64,000 nucleotides of DNA, taken from Azonexus hydrophilus. Lineage in GTDB: Bacteria > Pseudomonadota > Gammaproteobacteria > Burkholderiales > Rhodocyclaceae. Every line of letters begins with the position of its first letter. Position 1 is the first letter of the stretch. The position numbers and the translations under genes are program-made. The stretch lies in assembly GCF_905120355.1 (NCBI RefSeq), contig NZ_CAJHOB010000002.1:209205-273204 (forward strand), read 5' to 3'. Under the pieces are notes generated by a model that made no database searches, was not told the DNA's origin, and saw nothing but the letters and a program-made list of their open reading frames with translations. This document shows positions 9,894 through 19,865 of this stretch, in pieces.

Positions 9894-10450
9894 CGCTGCC
9901 GCCCCAGACGCCACCAGGCCAGCCCGCCGGAGAGGACGAGACCGCCGAGCATGATCCACAGCATTGGCCAGCGCAGGCCGGCGATGCCAATGACGACCAG
10001 TAGCGTAAATGGCAGGAACAGGGCTTTGTCACGCAGCGCTGCGCCCATTCGCCAGGCCATTGCGAAGAGCAGGCCGGCGCCGGCGGCGGCAACGCCACGC
10101 AGCATCGACTGGGCCAGCGGCAGTTCGCCGTAGCGGTCGTACAGCAGCGCCAGCAGCAGGACGACGACCAGCGGCCCGGCGAGCAGTCCGAGCGGTGCGA
10201 CGATGGCTCCGGCCAGCCCGGCCTGGCGCTTGCCGACGACCACCGCCAGATTGACCACGTTCGGCCCGGGCAGGAACTGACAGAGGCCGAGCTGGGCGTT
10301 GAATTCCTCGGCGCTCAGCCAGTGCCGCTGCTCGACCAGCATGCGCCGGGCGAACGGCAGCACGCCGCCGAAGCCGGACAGGCCGACCGACGAAAAGGCG
10401 AAAAAAAGCGCCCGGAGATCCGGGCGCTCATTTTTTTGCGAGTGATCCAC
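9890..10450 (-). CDS. Chromate transporter family protein, first half (ChrA N-domain type)
   Basis: The protein of about 186 residues contains the CHR signatures SVGLSGFGGVLPFARR and GLCQFLPGPNVVNLAVVVGK, with about six membrane helices, and pairs with the downstream half-transporter. The start is uncertain. A GTG at 10450 is used here; an ATG at 10510 would overlap hisD. The codons for residues ERPDLRALFF coincide with a strong terminator hairpin (10401-10437), so either the message starts upstream and reads through it or the true start is a rare codon just past it. Confidence 0.8.
   Translation of the reverse strand: MDHSQKNERPDLRALFFAFSSVGLSGFGGVLPFARRMLVEQRHWLSAEEFNAQLGLCQFLPGPNVVNLAVVVGKRQAGLAGAIVAPLGLLAGPLVVVLLLALLYDRYGELPLAQSMLRGVAAAGAGLLFAMAWRMGAALRDKALFLPFTLLVVIGIAGLRWPMLWIMLGGLVLSGGLAWWRLGRQR
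10401..10437 (-). terminator. Bidirectional rho-independent terminator after hisGD, overlapping the chrA start
   Basis: AGCGCCCGG and CCGGGCGCT form a 9-bp stem around AGAT, with seven A on the left side and seven T on the right, so it can act in both directions. On the minus strand it lies 39 bp after the hisD stop and is followed immediately by seven T. It also encodes part of the predicted first CHR protein. Confidence 0.85.
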
Positions 10451-10475
10451 GGTCAACCGCAGAGTGTGGTGAAAA

Positions 10476-11780
10476 TCAGTCGGCCAGCCGGAGTTCGGCT
10501 GACTTGGCATGCGCCGGCAGGCCCTCGCCGTGCGCCAGCGTGGACGCGATGCGGCCCAGCGTCTGCGCGCCGGCTTGCGATACCTTGATCAGGCTGGTCC
10601 GCTTCTGGAAGTCATAGACGCCGAGCGGCGACGAGAAGCGCGCCGAGCCGGAGGTCGGCAGCACGTGGTTCGGCCCGGCGCAGTAATCACCCAGCGATTC
10701 CGAAGTGTAGTGGCCGATGAAAATGGCGCCGGCGTGGTGGATCTTTTCCACCCACGGGTCCGGGTTGTCGAGCGCCAGTTCGAGGTGTTCCGGGGCGACG
10801 CGGTTGGCGATGGCAATCGCCTCGTCCATGTCACGCACCAGGATGAAAGCGCCACGGTTGCTCAGCGAGGTACGGATCACTTCCTGGCGCGGCATGGTCG
10901 GCAGCAGCTTGTCGATGCTCGCCTGGACGCGCTCGATGAAGGCGGCGTCGGTGCAGATCAGGATCGACTGCGCCAGTTCGTCGTGCTCGGCCTGCGAAAA
11001 GAGGTCCATCGCCACCCAGTCCGGATTGCCGGTACCGTCCGAGACGACCAGGATTTCCGACGGGCCGGCGACCATGTCGATGCCGACGATGCCGAACACC
11101 CGGCGCTTGGCCGTCGCCACGTAGGCATTGCCGGGGCCGACGATCTTGTCCACCTGCGGCACGCTCTCGGTGCCATAGGCGAGCGCACCCACCGCCTGCG
11201 CACCGCCGATGGTGAACACGCGGTCGACGCCGGCCAGGCAAGCCGCCGCCAGCACCAGCTGGTTGTGCTCGCCGCCCGGCGTCGGCACGACCATGATCAG
11301 TTCCTTGACACCGGCGACCTTGGCCGGAATCGCGTTCATCAGCACCGACGACGGATAGGCCGCCTTGCCGCCCGGCACGTAGAGGCCGACGCGGTCGAGC
11401 GGGGTGATCATCTGGCCGAGCAGGGTGCCATCGGCTTCGGTGTAGGACCAGCCGTCCAGTTTTTGCTTCTCGTGGTAGGCCCGCACGCGGCCGGCGGCCG
11501 CTTCGAGCGCGGCGCGGCGATCGGCGGGCAGGCCGGCGAGCGCTTTTTCCAGTTCGTCGCGCGACAGTTCGAGGTCGGCCATCGAGGCGGCGCTGAGGCG
11601 GTCGAAGCGGTTGCTGTAGTCGACCACGGCGGCATCGCCGCGCGTCTTGACGTCGGCCAGGATGGTGGCGACGGTGCGCTCGATGGTGTCGTCGGCGGCC
11701 GCCTCGAAGGCGAGCAGCGTTTTCAATTTCGCAGCAAAGTCGGCGTCTACCGTGGATAAATGCTGGATGGCTATCGTCAT
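10476..11780 (-). CDS. hisD: Histidinol dehydrogenase HisD
   Basis: HisD performs the last two oxidations from histidinol to histidine with NAD and zinc. The 434-residue protein is full length with the Rossmann segments, the family motif around [21 protein letters not shown], the zinc/catalytic AEHDELAQ and VAPEHLEL, and the C-terminal [26 protein letters not shown] region. Its ATG directly abuts the hisG stop (TAAATG), so hisGD is one unit, which ends at the terminator just downstream. Confidence 0.97.
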   Translation of the reverse strand: MTIAIQHLSTVDADFAAKLKTLLAFEAAADDTIERTVATILADVKTRGDAAVVDYSNRFDRLSAASMADLELSRDELEKALAGLPADRRAALEAAAGRVRAYHEKQKLDGWSYTEADGTLLGQMITPLDRVGLYVPGGKAAYPSSVLMNAIPAKVAGVKELIMVVPTPGGEHNQLVLAAACLAGVDRVFTIGGAQAVGALAYGTESVPQVDKIVGPGNAYVATAKRRVFGIVGIDMVAGPSEILVVSDGTGNPDWVAMDLFSQAEHDELAQSILICTDAAFIERVQASIDKLLPTMPRQEVIRTSLSNRGAFILVRDMDEAIAIANRVAPEHLELALDNPDPWVEKIHHAGAIFIGHYTSESLGDYCAGPNHVLPTSGSARFSSPLGVYDFQKRTSLIKVSQAGAQTLGRIASTLAHGEGLPAHAKSAELRLAD

Positions 11781-12425
11781 TTACTTCTCCACCGCCTGCG
11801 CGAAGGCGTCGATGATCGGTTGCAGGATTTCGCGCTTGACCTTGAGCGCCGCCTGGTTGACCACCAGGCGCGAGGAAATATCCAGAATGTGTTCGCAGGC
11901 CACCAGCTTGTTGGCCTTCAGCGTGCCGCCAGTGGATACTAGGTCGACGATGGCATCGGCCAGCCCGGCCAGCGGCGCCAGTTCCATCGAGCCGTAGAGT
12001 TTGATCAGGTCGACGTGCACGCCCTTGGCGGCAAAGTGCTCGCGCGCCGTCTTGATGTACTTCGAGGCCACCTTGAGCCGCGCCCCCTGGCGCACGGCGC
12101 TGGCGTAGTCGAAACCTTCCGGCACGGCCACCATCATGCGGCATTTGGCAATCTTGAGATCGAGCGGCGCATAGAGCCCGTCGCTGCCGTGTTCGATCAG
12201 CACATCACGGCCAGCGACGCCCATGTCGGCAGCGCCGTACTGGACATAGGTGGGCACGTCGGAGGCGCGCACGATGACCACCCGCACCTGCGGCTGGTTG
12301 GTTTCGATGATGAGTTTGCGCGAAGTTTCCGGATTTTCGACCGGGACGATGCCAGCGGCTGCCAAGAGCGGCAGGGTTTCGTCAAAAATGCGGCCCTTGG
12401 ACAGGGCAATGGTGATGGTACTCAC
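11781..12425 (-). CDS. hisG: ATP phosphoribosyltransferase catalytic subunit HisG, short form
   Basis: HisG joins ATP and PRPP in the first, feedback-controlled step of histidine synthesis. From the GTG at 12425 the protein has 214 residues ([20 protein letters not shown] at the N-terminus; the PRPP motif around [17 protein letters not shown]). It lacks the C-terminal regulatory domain, so it belongs to the short HisG-S type, which needs HisZ. No hisZ is seen in the window. In-frame codons upstream of the GTG are not conserved in character and were excluded. Confidence 0.94.
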   Translation of the reverse strand: MSTITIALSKGRIFDETLPLLAAAGIVPVENPETSRKLIIETNQPQVRVVIVRASDVPTYVQYGAADMGVAGRDVLIEHGSDGLYAPLDLKIAKCRMMVAVPEGFDYASAVRQGARLKVASKYIKTAREHFAAKGVHVDLIKLYGSMELAPLAGLADAIVDLVSTGGTLKANKLVACEHILDISSRLVVNQAALKVKREILQPIIDAFAQAVEK

Positions 12426-12550
12426 GGAAATGGCCTGAATGCAAAAACTGCATTCTACCGCGTTCGCCCGGGACATCCGCCGTGATTGGCGCGAAAAGGC
12501 GTCCGGCGGTGCCTTGCTGGTAGTGGAGTGCGCTCGATTTGGGGCAAACA

Positions 12551-12574
12551 AAAAGCCCGGCGAACCGGGCTTTT
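12551..12574 (-). terminator. Rho-independent terminator after the cold-shock gene
   Basis: AAAAGCCCGG and CCGGGCTTTT form a 10-bp stem around CGAA, and the minus strand continues with T-rich sequence. It lies 17 bp past the csp stop and separates that gene from hisG. Confidence 0.9.
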
Positions 12575-12591
12575 GTCAGAACAAGATGCTG

Positions 12592-12795
12592 TTAGATCTT
12601 GTTGATGTTTGCGGCTTGCTTGCCTTTGGGGCCGTCGACGATGTCGAAGGACACCTTCTGGTTTTCGGCCAGGCTCTTGAAGCCACCGCCTTGAATGGCG
12701 GAGAAGTGGGCGAAGAGGTCTTCACCACCGCCGTCCGGCGAAATGAAGCCAAAACCCTTGGAATCGTTGAACCATTTAACGGTACCGGTTGCCAT
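12592..12795 (-). CDS. Cold-shock domain protein (CspA family)
   Basis: The 67-residue single-domain protein binds single-stranded RNA/DNA. Both nucleic-acid-binding motifs are present: [11 protein letters not shown] (RNP1) and DLFAHFSAI (RNP2), after [11 protein letters not shown]. The start at 12795 is favoured because AAGGA lies 9 bases upstream; the ATG three codons earlier overlaps that site. It sits alone with its own terminator between murA and hisG, a pair usually adjacent. A long, hairpin-prone 5' leader suggests post-transcriptional control as in other csp genes. Confidence 0.95.
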   Translation of the reverse strand: MATGTVKWFNDSKGFGFISPDGGGEDLFAHFSAIQGGGFKSLAENQKVSFDIVDGPKGKQAANINKI

Positions 12796-12868
12796 TTGAT
12801 ACATCCTTGAAAAAAATTAATAAATCCGAGAATCAAGAGCGAGAAGCTGACAAACCGTAACCGGCGCA

Positions 12869-12925
12869 GGAACAACACACTGCCTGTAAATCCCGTGGGT
12901 CGCAGTATGGGCCAGAGTGTTGTCC
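12869..12925 (-). promoter_or_regulatory. Possible structured 5' leader of the cold-shock gene
   Basis: GGAACAACAC (12869-12878) and GTGTTGTCC (12917-12925) can pair with one bulge to close a large stem upstream of csp. Long structured leaders are usual for csp mRNAs, but I cannot show a temperature switch from sequence alone. Confidence 0.35.
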
Positions 12926-12997
12926 TTGAAAAGTGCTTTTTTGCCCTTTTTTGCCAGGCGCAGGAAAAAATGTGGCATTTGTAATGAAAGGTGTCGA

Positions 12998-14483
<1,486 letters not shown>

Positions 14484-14544
14484 GGGGATGTTTTCAGATA
14501 TCCAGACTGCAGGCATGCGCCGGCGGGTCGTCTTGGTTATGTAC

Positions 14545-15297
14545 TCAGTTGCGTAATTTCCAGCCACGGTCGAGGAGCTGAATGCACAGGGCGGCGACCA
14601 GTACGAGGCTGACCAGAACGACTGCCAGGCTGAGTTCGGGGGCGACATCGGAGACGCCGTAGAAGCCATAGCGGAAGCCGTCGATCATGTAAAAAACCGG
14701 ATTGTACCGGGAGAGCCCTTGCCAGAATGCGGGCAAGCTGTAAATCGAGTAAAACACGCCGGAGAGCATGGTCAGCGGCATGATGAGGAAATTCTGGAAG
14801 GCGGCCAGTTGATCGAATTTTTCCACCCAGATGCCGGCCAGCAGGCCCAGGCTGCCAAACAGGCTGCCGCTGAGCAGGGCAAAGGCGATGATCCAGCCGG
14901 GGGCGGCGGCGTGCAGGTCGACGAAGAAGGCAGCGACGACGATGACCCCGAGCCCCACCATGAGTCCGCGCAGTACGGCGGCCAGGACATAGGCGGCATA
15001 GAAAGCGGTCGATGAGATTGGCGGCAGCAGGACGAAGACGATGGAGCCGGTGATCTTGGCCTGGATCAGGCTGGATGAGGCGTTGGCGAAGGCATTCTGC
15101 AGAATCTGCATCATCACCAGTCCGGGAATGAGGAAGCTGCCGTAATCGACGCCATGTACCTGCACCCGTCCCTCCAGGACGTGGCTGAAGATCATCAGGT
15201 AGAGCATGGCCGTGAGTACCGGCGCCGCGACCGTCTGGAAGGCGACCTTCCAGAAGCGCAGGAGCTCCTTGTAGAACAGGGTCCAGAATCCGATCAT
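14545..15297 (-). CDS. ABC-2 type transporter permease (YadH-like)
   Basis: The 250-residue protein has six predicted membrane helices and the ABC-2 membrane domain pattern, including PGLVMMQILQNAFANASSSL and YNPVFYMIDGFRYGFYG near the C-terminus, as in YadH. It overlaps the upstream ATPase gene by 4 bp, so both make one exporter of unknown substrate. Such a pair often lies between the mla locus and ibaG-murA in Betaproteobacteria, hinting at an envelope role. Confidence 0.9.
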   Translation of the reverse strand: MIGFWTLFYKELLRFWKVAFQTVAAPVLTAMLYLMIFSHVLEGRVQVHGVDYGSFLIPGLVMMQILQNAFANASSSLIQAKITGSIVFVLLPPISSTAFYAAYVLAAVLRGLMVGLGVIVVAAFFVDLHAAAPGWIIAFALLSGSLFGSLGLLAGIWVEKFDQLAAFQNFLIMPLTMLSGVFYSIYSLPAFWQGLSRYNPVFYMIDGFRYGFYGVSDVAPELSLAVVLVSLVLVAALCIQLLDRGWKLRN

Positions 15298-16016
15298 GCG
15301 CGCAGCGTCCGCATGAAGATGTCTTCCAGCGAAGCCCCCGGGTGAGCCGCCAGCAGATCGGCGGTGCGTTCCAGGGCGATGAGTTTGCCCTGTTTCAGGA
15401 GCGCGATGCGGTTGCACAAGGCTTCCGCTTCTTCCAGGTAGTGCGTGGTGAGGATGATGCTGTGACCTTCTGCGTTGAGACGGCGGACGAATTGCCACAA
15501 GCCCTGGCGCAATTCGACGTCGACGCCGGCCGTGGGTTCATCCAGCACGATGACGGGGGGCTTGTGCACCAGCGCCTGTGCCACCAGGACCCGCCGCTTC
15601 ATGCCGCCGGAGAGGCGGCGCATGTTGACTTCAGCTTTGCTGGTGAGGTCAAGGTGATGCAGGATTTCATCGATCCAGTCATCGTTGTGGCGCAAACCGA
15701 AATAGCCGGACTGGATGCGCAGGGTCTCGCGCACGTTGAAGAAAGGGTCGAACACCAGTTCCTGCGGCACCACGCCGAGCAGGCGCCGGGCGGTGCGGAA
15801 ATCCTTGCTGACATCGTGGCCAAGGACGCTGATCCGGCCCCGGTCGGGGCGGGTCAGTCCGGCCAGGCAGGAAATCAGTGTGGTTTTGCCGGCGCCATTG
15901 GGGCCGAGCAATCCGAAGAATTCTCCGGGCGCGATATCCAGAGTGATGCCGCCCAGGGCGTGCAGGGCACCAAAGGTTTTGTGCACGTCAACAAAGGAAA
16001 CGGCAGCTTGCGGCAT
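15294..16016 (-). CDS. ABC transporter ATP-binding protein (YadG-like)
   Basis: The 240-residue ATPase has Walker A GPNGAGKTT, signature RRLSGGMKRR, Walker B VIVLDEPTAGVD and an H-loop in ILTTHYLEEAE. It is the partner of the ABC-2 permease that overlaps its 3' end. The substrate is unknown. It follows mlaB by 18 bp and is probably transcribed with the mla genes. Confidence 0.93.
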   Translation of the reverse strand: MPQAAVSFVDVHKTFGALHALGGITLDIAPGEFFGLLGPNGAGKTTLISCLAGLTRPDRGRISVLGHDVSKDFRTARRLLGVVPQELVFDPFFNVRETLRIQSGYFGLRHNDDWIDEILHHLDLTSKAEVNMRRLSGGMKRRVLVAQALVHKPPVIVLDEPTAGVDVELRQGLWQFVRRLNAEGHSIILTTHYLEEAEALCNRIALLKQGKLIALERTADLLAAHPGASLEDIFMRTLRA

Positions 16017-16034
16017 GGGGTTTTCTCGCTGCGC

Positions 16035-16316
16035 TCAGGCGGCGAGCAACAGGTCGTGCAGGCCGTAGAGTTCCGCCAGCGCCCGGATATTGGCGGGAGC
16101 GCCGGTAAAACGGATGGCAATGCCCTGGCGATCGGCGCTGCGCTGCCAGCTCAGCATGACGGCCAGAGCCGAGGAATCGGCGGCCTCGACGGCGGCCAGA
16201 TTGAATACGCGGCCGCCCTGCGCCAGGTGCTGCTCGCCTTTTGCCAGTAGCTGCGCCGCTTCTGTTAGGCGCATCCCGCCGCTGACATGGACCTCGTCGC
16301 CGACTCGTTCCATCAC
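16035..16316 (-). CDS. mlaB: STAS-domain protein MlaB
   Basis: MlaB is the small cytoplasmic STAS subunit that binds MlaF and stabilises the MlaFEDB complex. The 93-residue protein has the STAS pattern with AVEAADSSALAVMLSW (the conserved D-S-S loop) near the middle. It overlaps mlaC by 4 bp, in the standard mlaFED-A-C-B order of this group. Confidence 0.88.
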   Translation of the reverse strand: MMERVGDEVHVSGGMRLTEAAQLLAKGEQHLAQGGRVFNLAAVEAADSSALAVMLSWQRSADRQGIAIRFTGAPANIRALAELYGLHDLLLAA

Positions 16317-16942
16317 TTGCGTGCCGTTTTGGCGGCAGCCGAAGTTTCCAGGGATTTGTTCTTTGCGGCGAGGGTTGAAATCAGGCCATCGATGCCGTTG
16401 TCACGGACTTCCTTGGCGAATTGCTCACGGTAATTGGTGACCAGGCTGATCCCGGCGACCACGACGTCAAATACCTTCCAGGCGTCGCCCTGCTGTTCCA
16501 GCCAGTAGTCGAGTTGTACCGGCTGTGCACCGGGTTGCAGTACTTCGCTGCGCACCAGCACTTCAGTTTCGCCGGCCTTCATCTTCAACGGTTTGACCAC
16601 CAGTTTCTGGTTGCTGTAGCTGGTCACGGCATTGGCGTAGGTGCGTACCAGCAAGGCCTTGAATTCCTCGGCCAGGCGTTTTTTCTGTTCAGCATTGGCG
16701 GCGCGCCAGTCGCGGCCGACCGCCAGTGCGGTCATGCGCTGAAAATCAAAGTGCGGCAGCACTTTGGCGTCAACCAGGGCGGTGATTTTCTTGATGTCAC
16801 CGTTACGGATAGCCTGATCCTGTTTGACGATTTCCAGAACCTCTTCCGAAACGCGCTTGACCAGGGCGTCCGGTGCTTCGGCGGCAGCGACGTTGAGTGC
16901 CAGCAGGCAGGCAGAACAGAAAACAAGAAAACGCGAGATCAT
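16313..16942 (-). CDS. mlaC: Periplasmic phospholipid-binding protein MlaC
   Basis: MlaC shuttles phospholipids between the outer-membrane MlaA and the inner-membrane MlaFEDB complex. The 209-residue protein has a signal peptide (MISRFLVFCSACLLALNVAAA) and the family motifs LPHFDFQRMTALAVGRDWR and WKVFDVVVAGISLVTNYREQF. The start at 16942 is chosen because it begins the signal peptide and lies 14 bp after the mlaA stop. Confidence 0.93.
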   Translation of the reverse strand: MISRFLVFCSACLLALNVAAAEAPDALVKRVSEEVLEIVKQDQAIRNGDIKKITALVDAKVLPHFDFQRMTALAVGRDWRAANAEQKKRLAEEFKALLVRTYANAVTSYSNQKLVVKPLKMKAGETEVLVRSEVLQPGAQPVQLDYWLEQQGDAWKVFDVVVAGISLVTNYREQFAKEVRDNGIDGLISTLAAKNKSLETSAAAKTARK

Positions 16943-16955
16943 TTTGGTGGTGCTT

Positions 16956-17666
16956 TCAGTCATCGAAACGGGGTGGGCGGCCGTCATAGATCAGGTTCTG
17001 GCGGCGTTGCAGGTAGGCGTCACGAACGTAGGCGTATTCGTCGATGGCCGCTTCTTCGACAATCTTGTCAGCGGGCAGCAGGCCGGCGCGCAGGTCAACA
17101 AAGCGCAGGGCCACCGCGCCGTAGCGGGTGTGGTAATTCTTGATGCCCATCAGTGGGTCAGTGAAGAATTCGATGGCCCAGCCTGCTGTGTCACGCACTG
17201 TACGGGGGCCAATGAGGGGCAGGAAGACGTAATTGCTTTCCTTGGCGCCCCAGATGGCAAAAGTTTGCCCGAGATCCTCATTGTGGCGCTCGATGCCGAG
17301 TTCGCTGGCGACATCGAACAGGCCGAAGATGCCGACGGTGGAGTTCACCAGCATCCGCGCCAGGCTGTCTCCGGCATCTCCGGGTTTGCCTTGCATGAGA
17401 CTGTTGGCGCCAACCCAGGCTTCGCCGAGGTTGCCAAAGAAGTTGCCAACGCCGGCCTTGGCAGGCAGTGGCACACTGGCGTCATAGGCCTGGGCCACCG
17501 GACGGGTGACGTAGGTATCGAGGGTCTTGTTGACCGTGTACATCGTGCGATTGAAGTTTTCGTACGGGTCGTGCGGGTTTTCCGCTGCCACGCCCAGGCC
17601 GGCAAGCGCCATGCTCCCGATGGCGAGCAGGCTACGCAGTGTGTTGGTTTTCAATATGGTCCTCAT
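16956..17666 (-). CDS. mlaA: Outer-membrane phospholipid removal protein MlaA (VacJ)
   Basis: MlaA extracts phospholipids from the outer leaflet of the outer membrane. The 236-residue protein carries DPYENFNRTMYTVN, VGNFFGNLGE and LPLIGPRTVRDTAG, which define the family. It has a cleavable-looking signal peptide (LLAIGSMALAGLGVAAENPHD) but no lipobox cysteine, unlike the lipoprotein form in E. coli. It lies between mlaD and mlaC, the common arrangement in Betaproteobacteria. Confidence 0.94.
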   Translation of the reverse strand: MRTILKTNTLRSLLAIGSMALAGLGVAAENPHDPYENFNRTMYTVNKTLDTYVTRPVAQAYDASVPLPAKAGVGNFFGNLGEAWVGANSLMQGKPGDAGDSLARMLVNSTVGIFGLFDVASELGIERHNEDLGQTFAIWGAKESNYVFLPLIGPRTVRDTAGWAIEFFTDPLMGIKNYHTRYGAVALRFVDLRAGLLPADKIVEEAAIDEYAYVRDAYLQRRQNLIYDGRPPRFDD

Positions 17667-18133
17667 TTGCTGTCTTGCCCCTCGGCTGCCTTGTTGAAGA
17701 GGAATTGACTGATCAGTTTTTCCAGCACGACTGCCGACTGGGTTTTACGGATGCTGTCGCCAGGTTGCAGCATTTTTTCGTCACCGCCAGCGTCGAAGCC
17801 GATGTATTGCTCGCCCAGCAACCCCGCCGTGAAGATCGAGGCAAACGTGTCGCGCGGGAAACGGTAACGCCCGTCAATCTGCATCGTCACGATGGCATCG
17901 TAGCGTTCCGGATCGAAGCGGATGTCGGTGATCCGTCCAACCAGCACCCCGGCGCTACGGACCGGGCCGCGTACCTTCAGGCCGCCGATGTTATCAAAGC
18001 GGGCTTCCAGCGTGTATGTCTGGGCGAGGTGGGCGCTCGATAAATTACCGACCTTGAGGGCCAAAAACAACACTGCGGCGATACCGAGTGCAACGAAGAA
18101 ACCAACCCACAGGTCAAGGACAGTACGGTTCAC
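17663..18133 (-). CDS. mlaD: MCE-domain protein MlaD
   Basis: MlaD is the hexameric periplasmic MCE ring anchored by one N-terminal helix. The 156-residue protein has a membrane helix (LWVGFFVALGIAAVLFLALK), the MCE core with FDNIGGLKVRGPVRSAGVLVG, and LLGEQYIGFDAGG. It overlaps mlaE and mlaA by 4 bp each. Confidence 0.95.
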   Translation of the reverse strand: MNRTVLDLWVGFFVALGIAAVLFLALKVGNLSSAHLAQTYTLEARFDNIGGLKVRGPVRSAGVLVGRITDIRFDPERYDAIVTMQIDGRYRFPRDTFASIFTAGLLGEQYIGFDAGGDEKMLQPGDSIRKTQSAVVLEKLISQFLFNKAAEGQDSK

Positions 18134-18924
18134 GAAGTCCCCCGGAACATGAACGAAGTGAGAATGAAATCGAGTGCCAGAATGGTCATGGCTGACGTCA
18201 CCACGGTGCGCGTGATGGCGCGCGATACGCCTTCCGCAGTCGGTGCCGAATCGTAGCCCTCGAATACGGCGATCAAGGAAACGGCGAAGCCGAAGACCAC
18301 GCTCTTGATGATGCCGTTGACGATGTCGTAGCGGAAATCGACGCTTGACTGCATCTGCGACCAGAAGGCGCCATCATCGACGCCGATGAAAACGACGCCG
18401 ATCAGCCAGCCGCCAAACACGCCCATGGCGGAAAACATGGCGGCCAGCAGGGGCATGGCGATGACGCCTCCCCAGAAACGTGGCGCCACCACGCGGGCGA
18501 TCGGATTGACCGCCATCATGTCCATCGCCTTCAGTTGTTCGGTGGTCTTCATCAGGCCGATTTCGGCGGTGATCGACGAACCCGCGCGGGATGCGAACAG
18601 CAGGCCGGCAACGACCGGACCCAGTTCGCGCACTAGAGACAGGGCGACCAGGATGCCGAGTGCTTCGGTGGAGCCAAAGCGCTGCAGGGTTTCGTAGCCC
18701 TGTAGACCGAGCACCAGACCGACGAATAGGCCAGAGACCAGGATGATCAGCAGCGACAACACGCCGCTGAAGTAGATTTCGCGCAGGGTCAGTGGCAGGC
18801 GGCGGAACGAAGTGCCGGAATGGCGCAGGATGGCCAGGAAGAAACGTGCGGCAAAGCCCAGTTGCCAGATCTTGTCGACCGTGCCGTGGCCGAGTTTGCT
18901 GATCCACTCAAGCGGCTTGAACAT
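18130..18924 (-). CDS. mlaE: Phospholipid ABC transporter permease MlaE
   Basis: MlaE is the permease of the MlaFEDB complex. From the ATG at 18924 the protein has 264 residues with five or six membrane helices and the family motifs GLQGYETLQRFGSTEALG, RELGPVVAGLLFASRAGSS and IGLMKTTEQLKAMDMMAVNP. The start is chosen because it gives the family's usual N-terminus (MFKPLEWISKLG); it overlaps the mlaF end by 17 bp. Confidence 0.95.
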   Translation of the reverse strand: MFKPLEWISKLGHGTVDKIWQLGFAARFFLAILRHSGTSFRRLPLTLREIYFSGVLSLLIILVSGLFVGLVLGLQGYETLQRFGSTEALGILVALSLVRELGPVVAGLLFASRAGSSITAEIGLMKTTEQLKAMDMMAVNPIARVVAPRFWGGVIAMPLLAAMFSAMGVFGGWLIGVVFIGVDDGAFWSQMQSSVDFRYDIVNGIIKSVVFGFAVSLIAVFEGYDSAPTAEGVSRAITRTVVTSAMTILALDFILTSFMFRGTS

Positions 18925-19726
18925 GCGTCCGCTCCAGGAAATCTTCCGCTGCCGAGGGGGCGGGATAATCAAATGCGACCGGGCCATCGGCCTCGGCATG
19001 GACGAACTGATGCACGAAGGGATCGCGTGAGGCGCGGATGTCGTCCGGAGTGCCTTCGGCGACGACCTTGCCACCATTCAGGAAATAGATGTAGTCCACC
19101 ATCAGGAGCGATTCCTGCACATCGTGCGTGACCATGATCGAAGTCGCACCCAACGCGTCGTTCAGGGTGCGGATCAGGCGACCGATGACACCCAGGGCAA
19201 TCGGGTCGAGTCCGGTGAACGGTTCGTCGTACATGATCAGGGCAGGGTCCAGCGCCACGGCCCGGGCCAGGGCAACGCGGCGTGCCATGCCGCCGGAGAG
19301 CGCGGTCGGCATCAGGCGATGGGCGCCGCGCAGACCGACCGCTTCAAGCTTCATCAGGACCAGATCGCGGATCATGCGCTCCGGCAGGTCAGTGTGTTCG
19401 CGCAGAGGAAACGCGACGTTTTCGAATACGGACAGGTCAGTAAACAGGGCGCCGAACTGGAACAGCATGCCCATCTGCCGGCGCAGGCGGTACAGCTCGG
19501 ATTCGGACATCTTGCTGACGACATCGTCACCCAGGCGCACGCTGCCGGCGGTCGGCCGCAGCTGGCCACCGATGCAGCGTAGCAGCGTGGTTTTACCGCA
19601 CCCTGAACCGCCCATGATGGCAACTACCTTGCCGCGTGGGATGCGCATGTTGATCCCTTGCAGCAGCGGTCGGTCGCCATAGCTGAAATGCAGGTCCTGG
19701 ATGTCGACCAGGATGTCGTTCGTCAA
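18908..19726 (-). CDS. mlaF: Phospholipid ABC transporter ATP-binding protein MlaF
   Basis: MlaF powers the Mla complex. The 272-residue ATPase has Walker A GGSGCGKTT, the signature ALSGGMARRVALARA, Walker B LIMYDEPFTGLDP and the switch His in MVTHDVQES, followed by a C-terminal extension that in this family contacts a neighbouring subunit. It is the first gene of the mla operon; the upstream 140 bp separate it from the divergent pilus-like cluster. Confidence 0.95.
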   Translation of the reverse strand: MTNDILVDIQDLHFSYGDRPLLQGINMRIPRGKVVAIMGGSGCGKTTLLRCIGGQLRPTAGSVRLGDDVVSKMSESELYRLRRQMGMLFQFGALFTDLSVFENVAFPLREHTDLPERMIRDLVLMKLEAVGLRGAHRLMPTALSGGMARRVALARAVALDPALIMYDEPFTGLDPIALGVIGRLIRTLNDALGATSIMVTHDVQESLLMVDYIYFLNGGKVVAEGTPDDIRASRDPFVHQFVHAEADGPVAFDYPAPSAAEDFLERTHVQAA

Positions 19727-19865
19727 GACGTCTTCCCCAAAAAGAATGGCGCGATTCTAGCAGAAGTCGAGGTGCCACTTTTCTGTCGGCTTTGTGGTGA
19801 GCTTTGTTTGATGACAAATAAATAATCGCGGGGTATATTTGCGCATCGCTTCCATATGTCATTAA

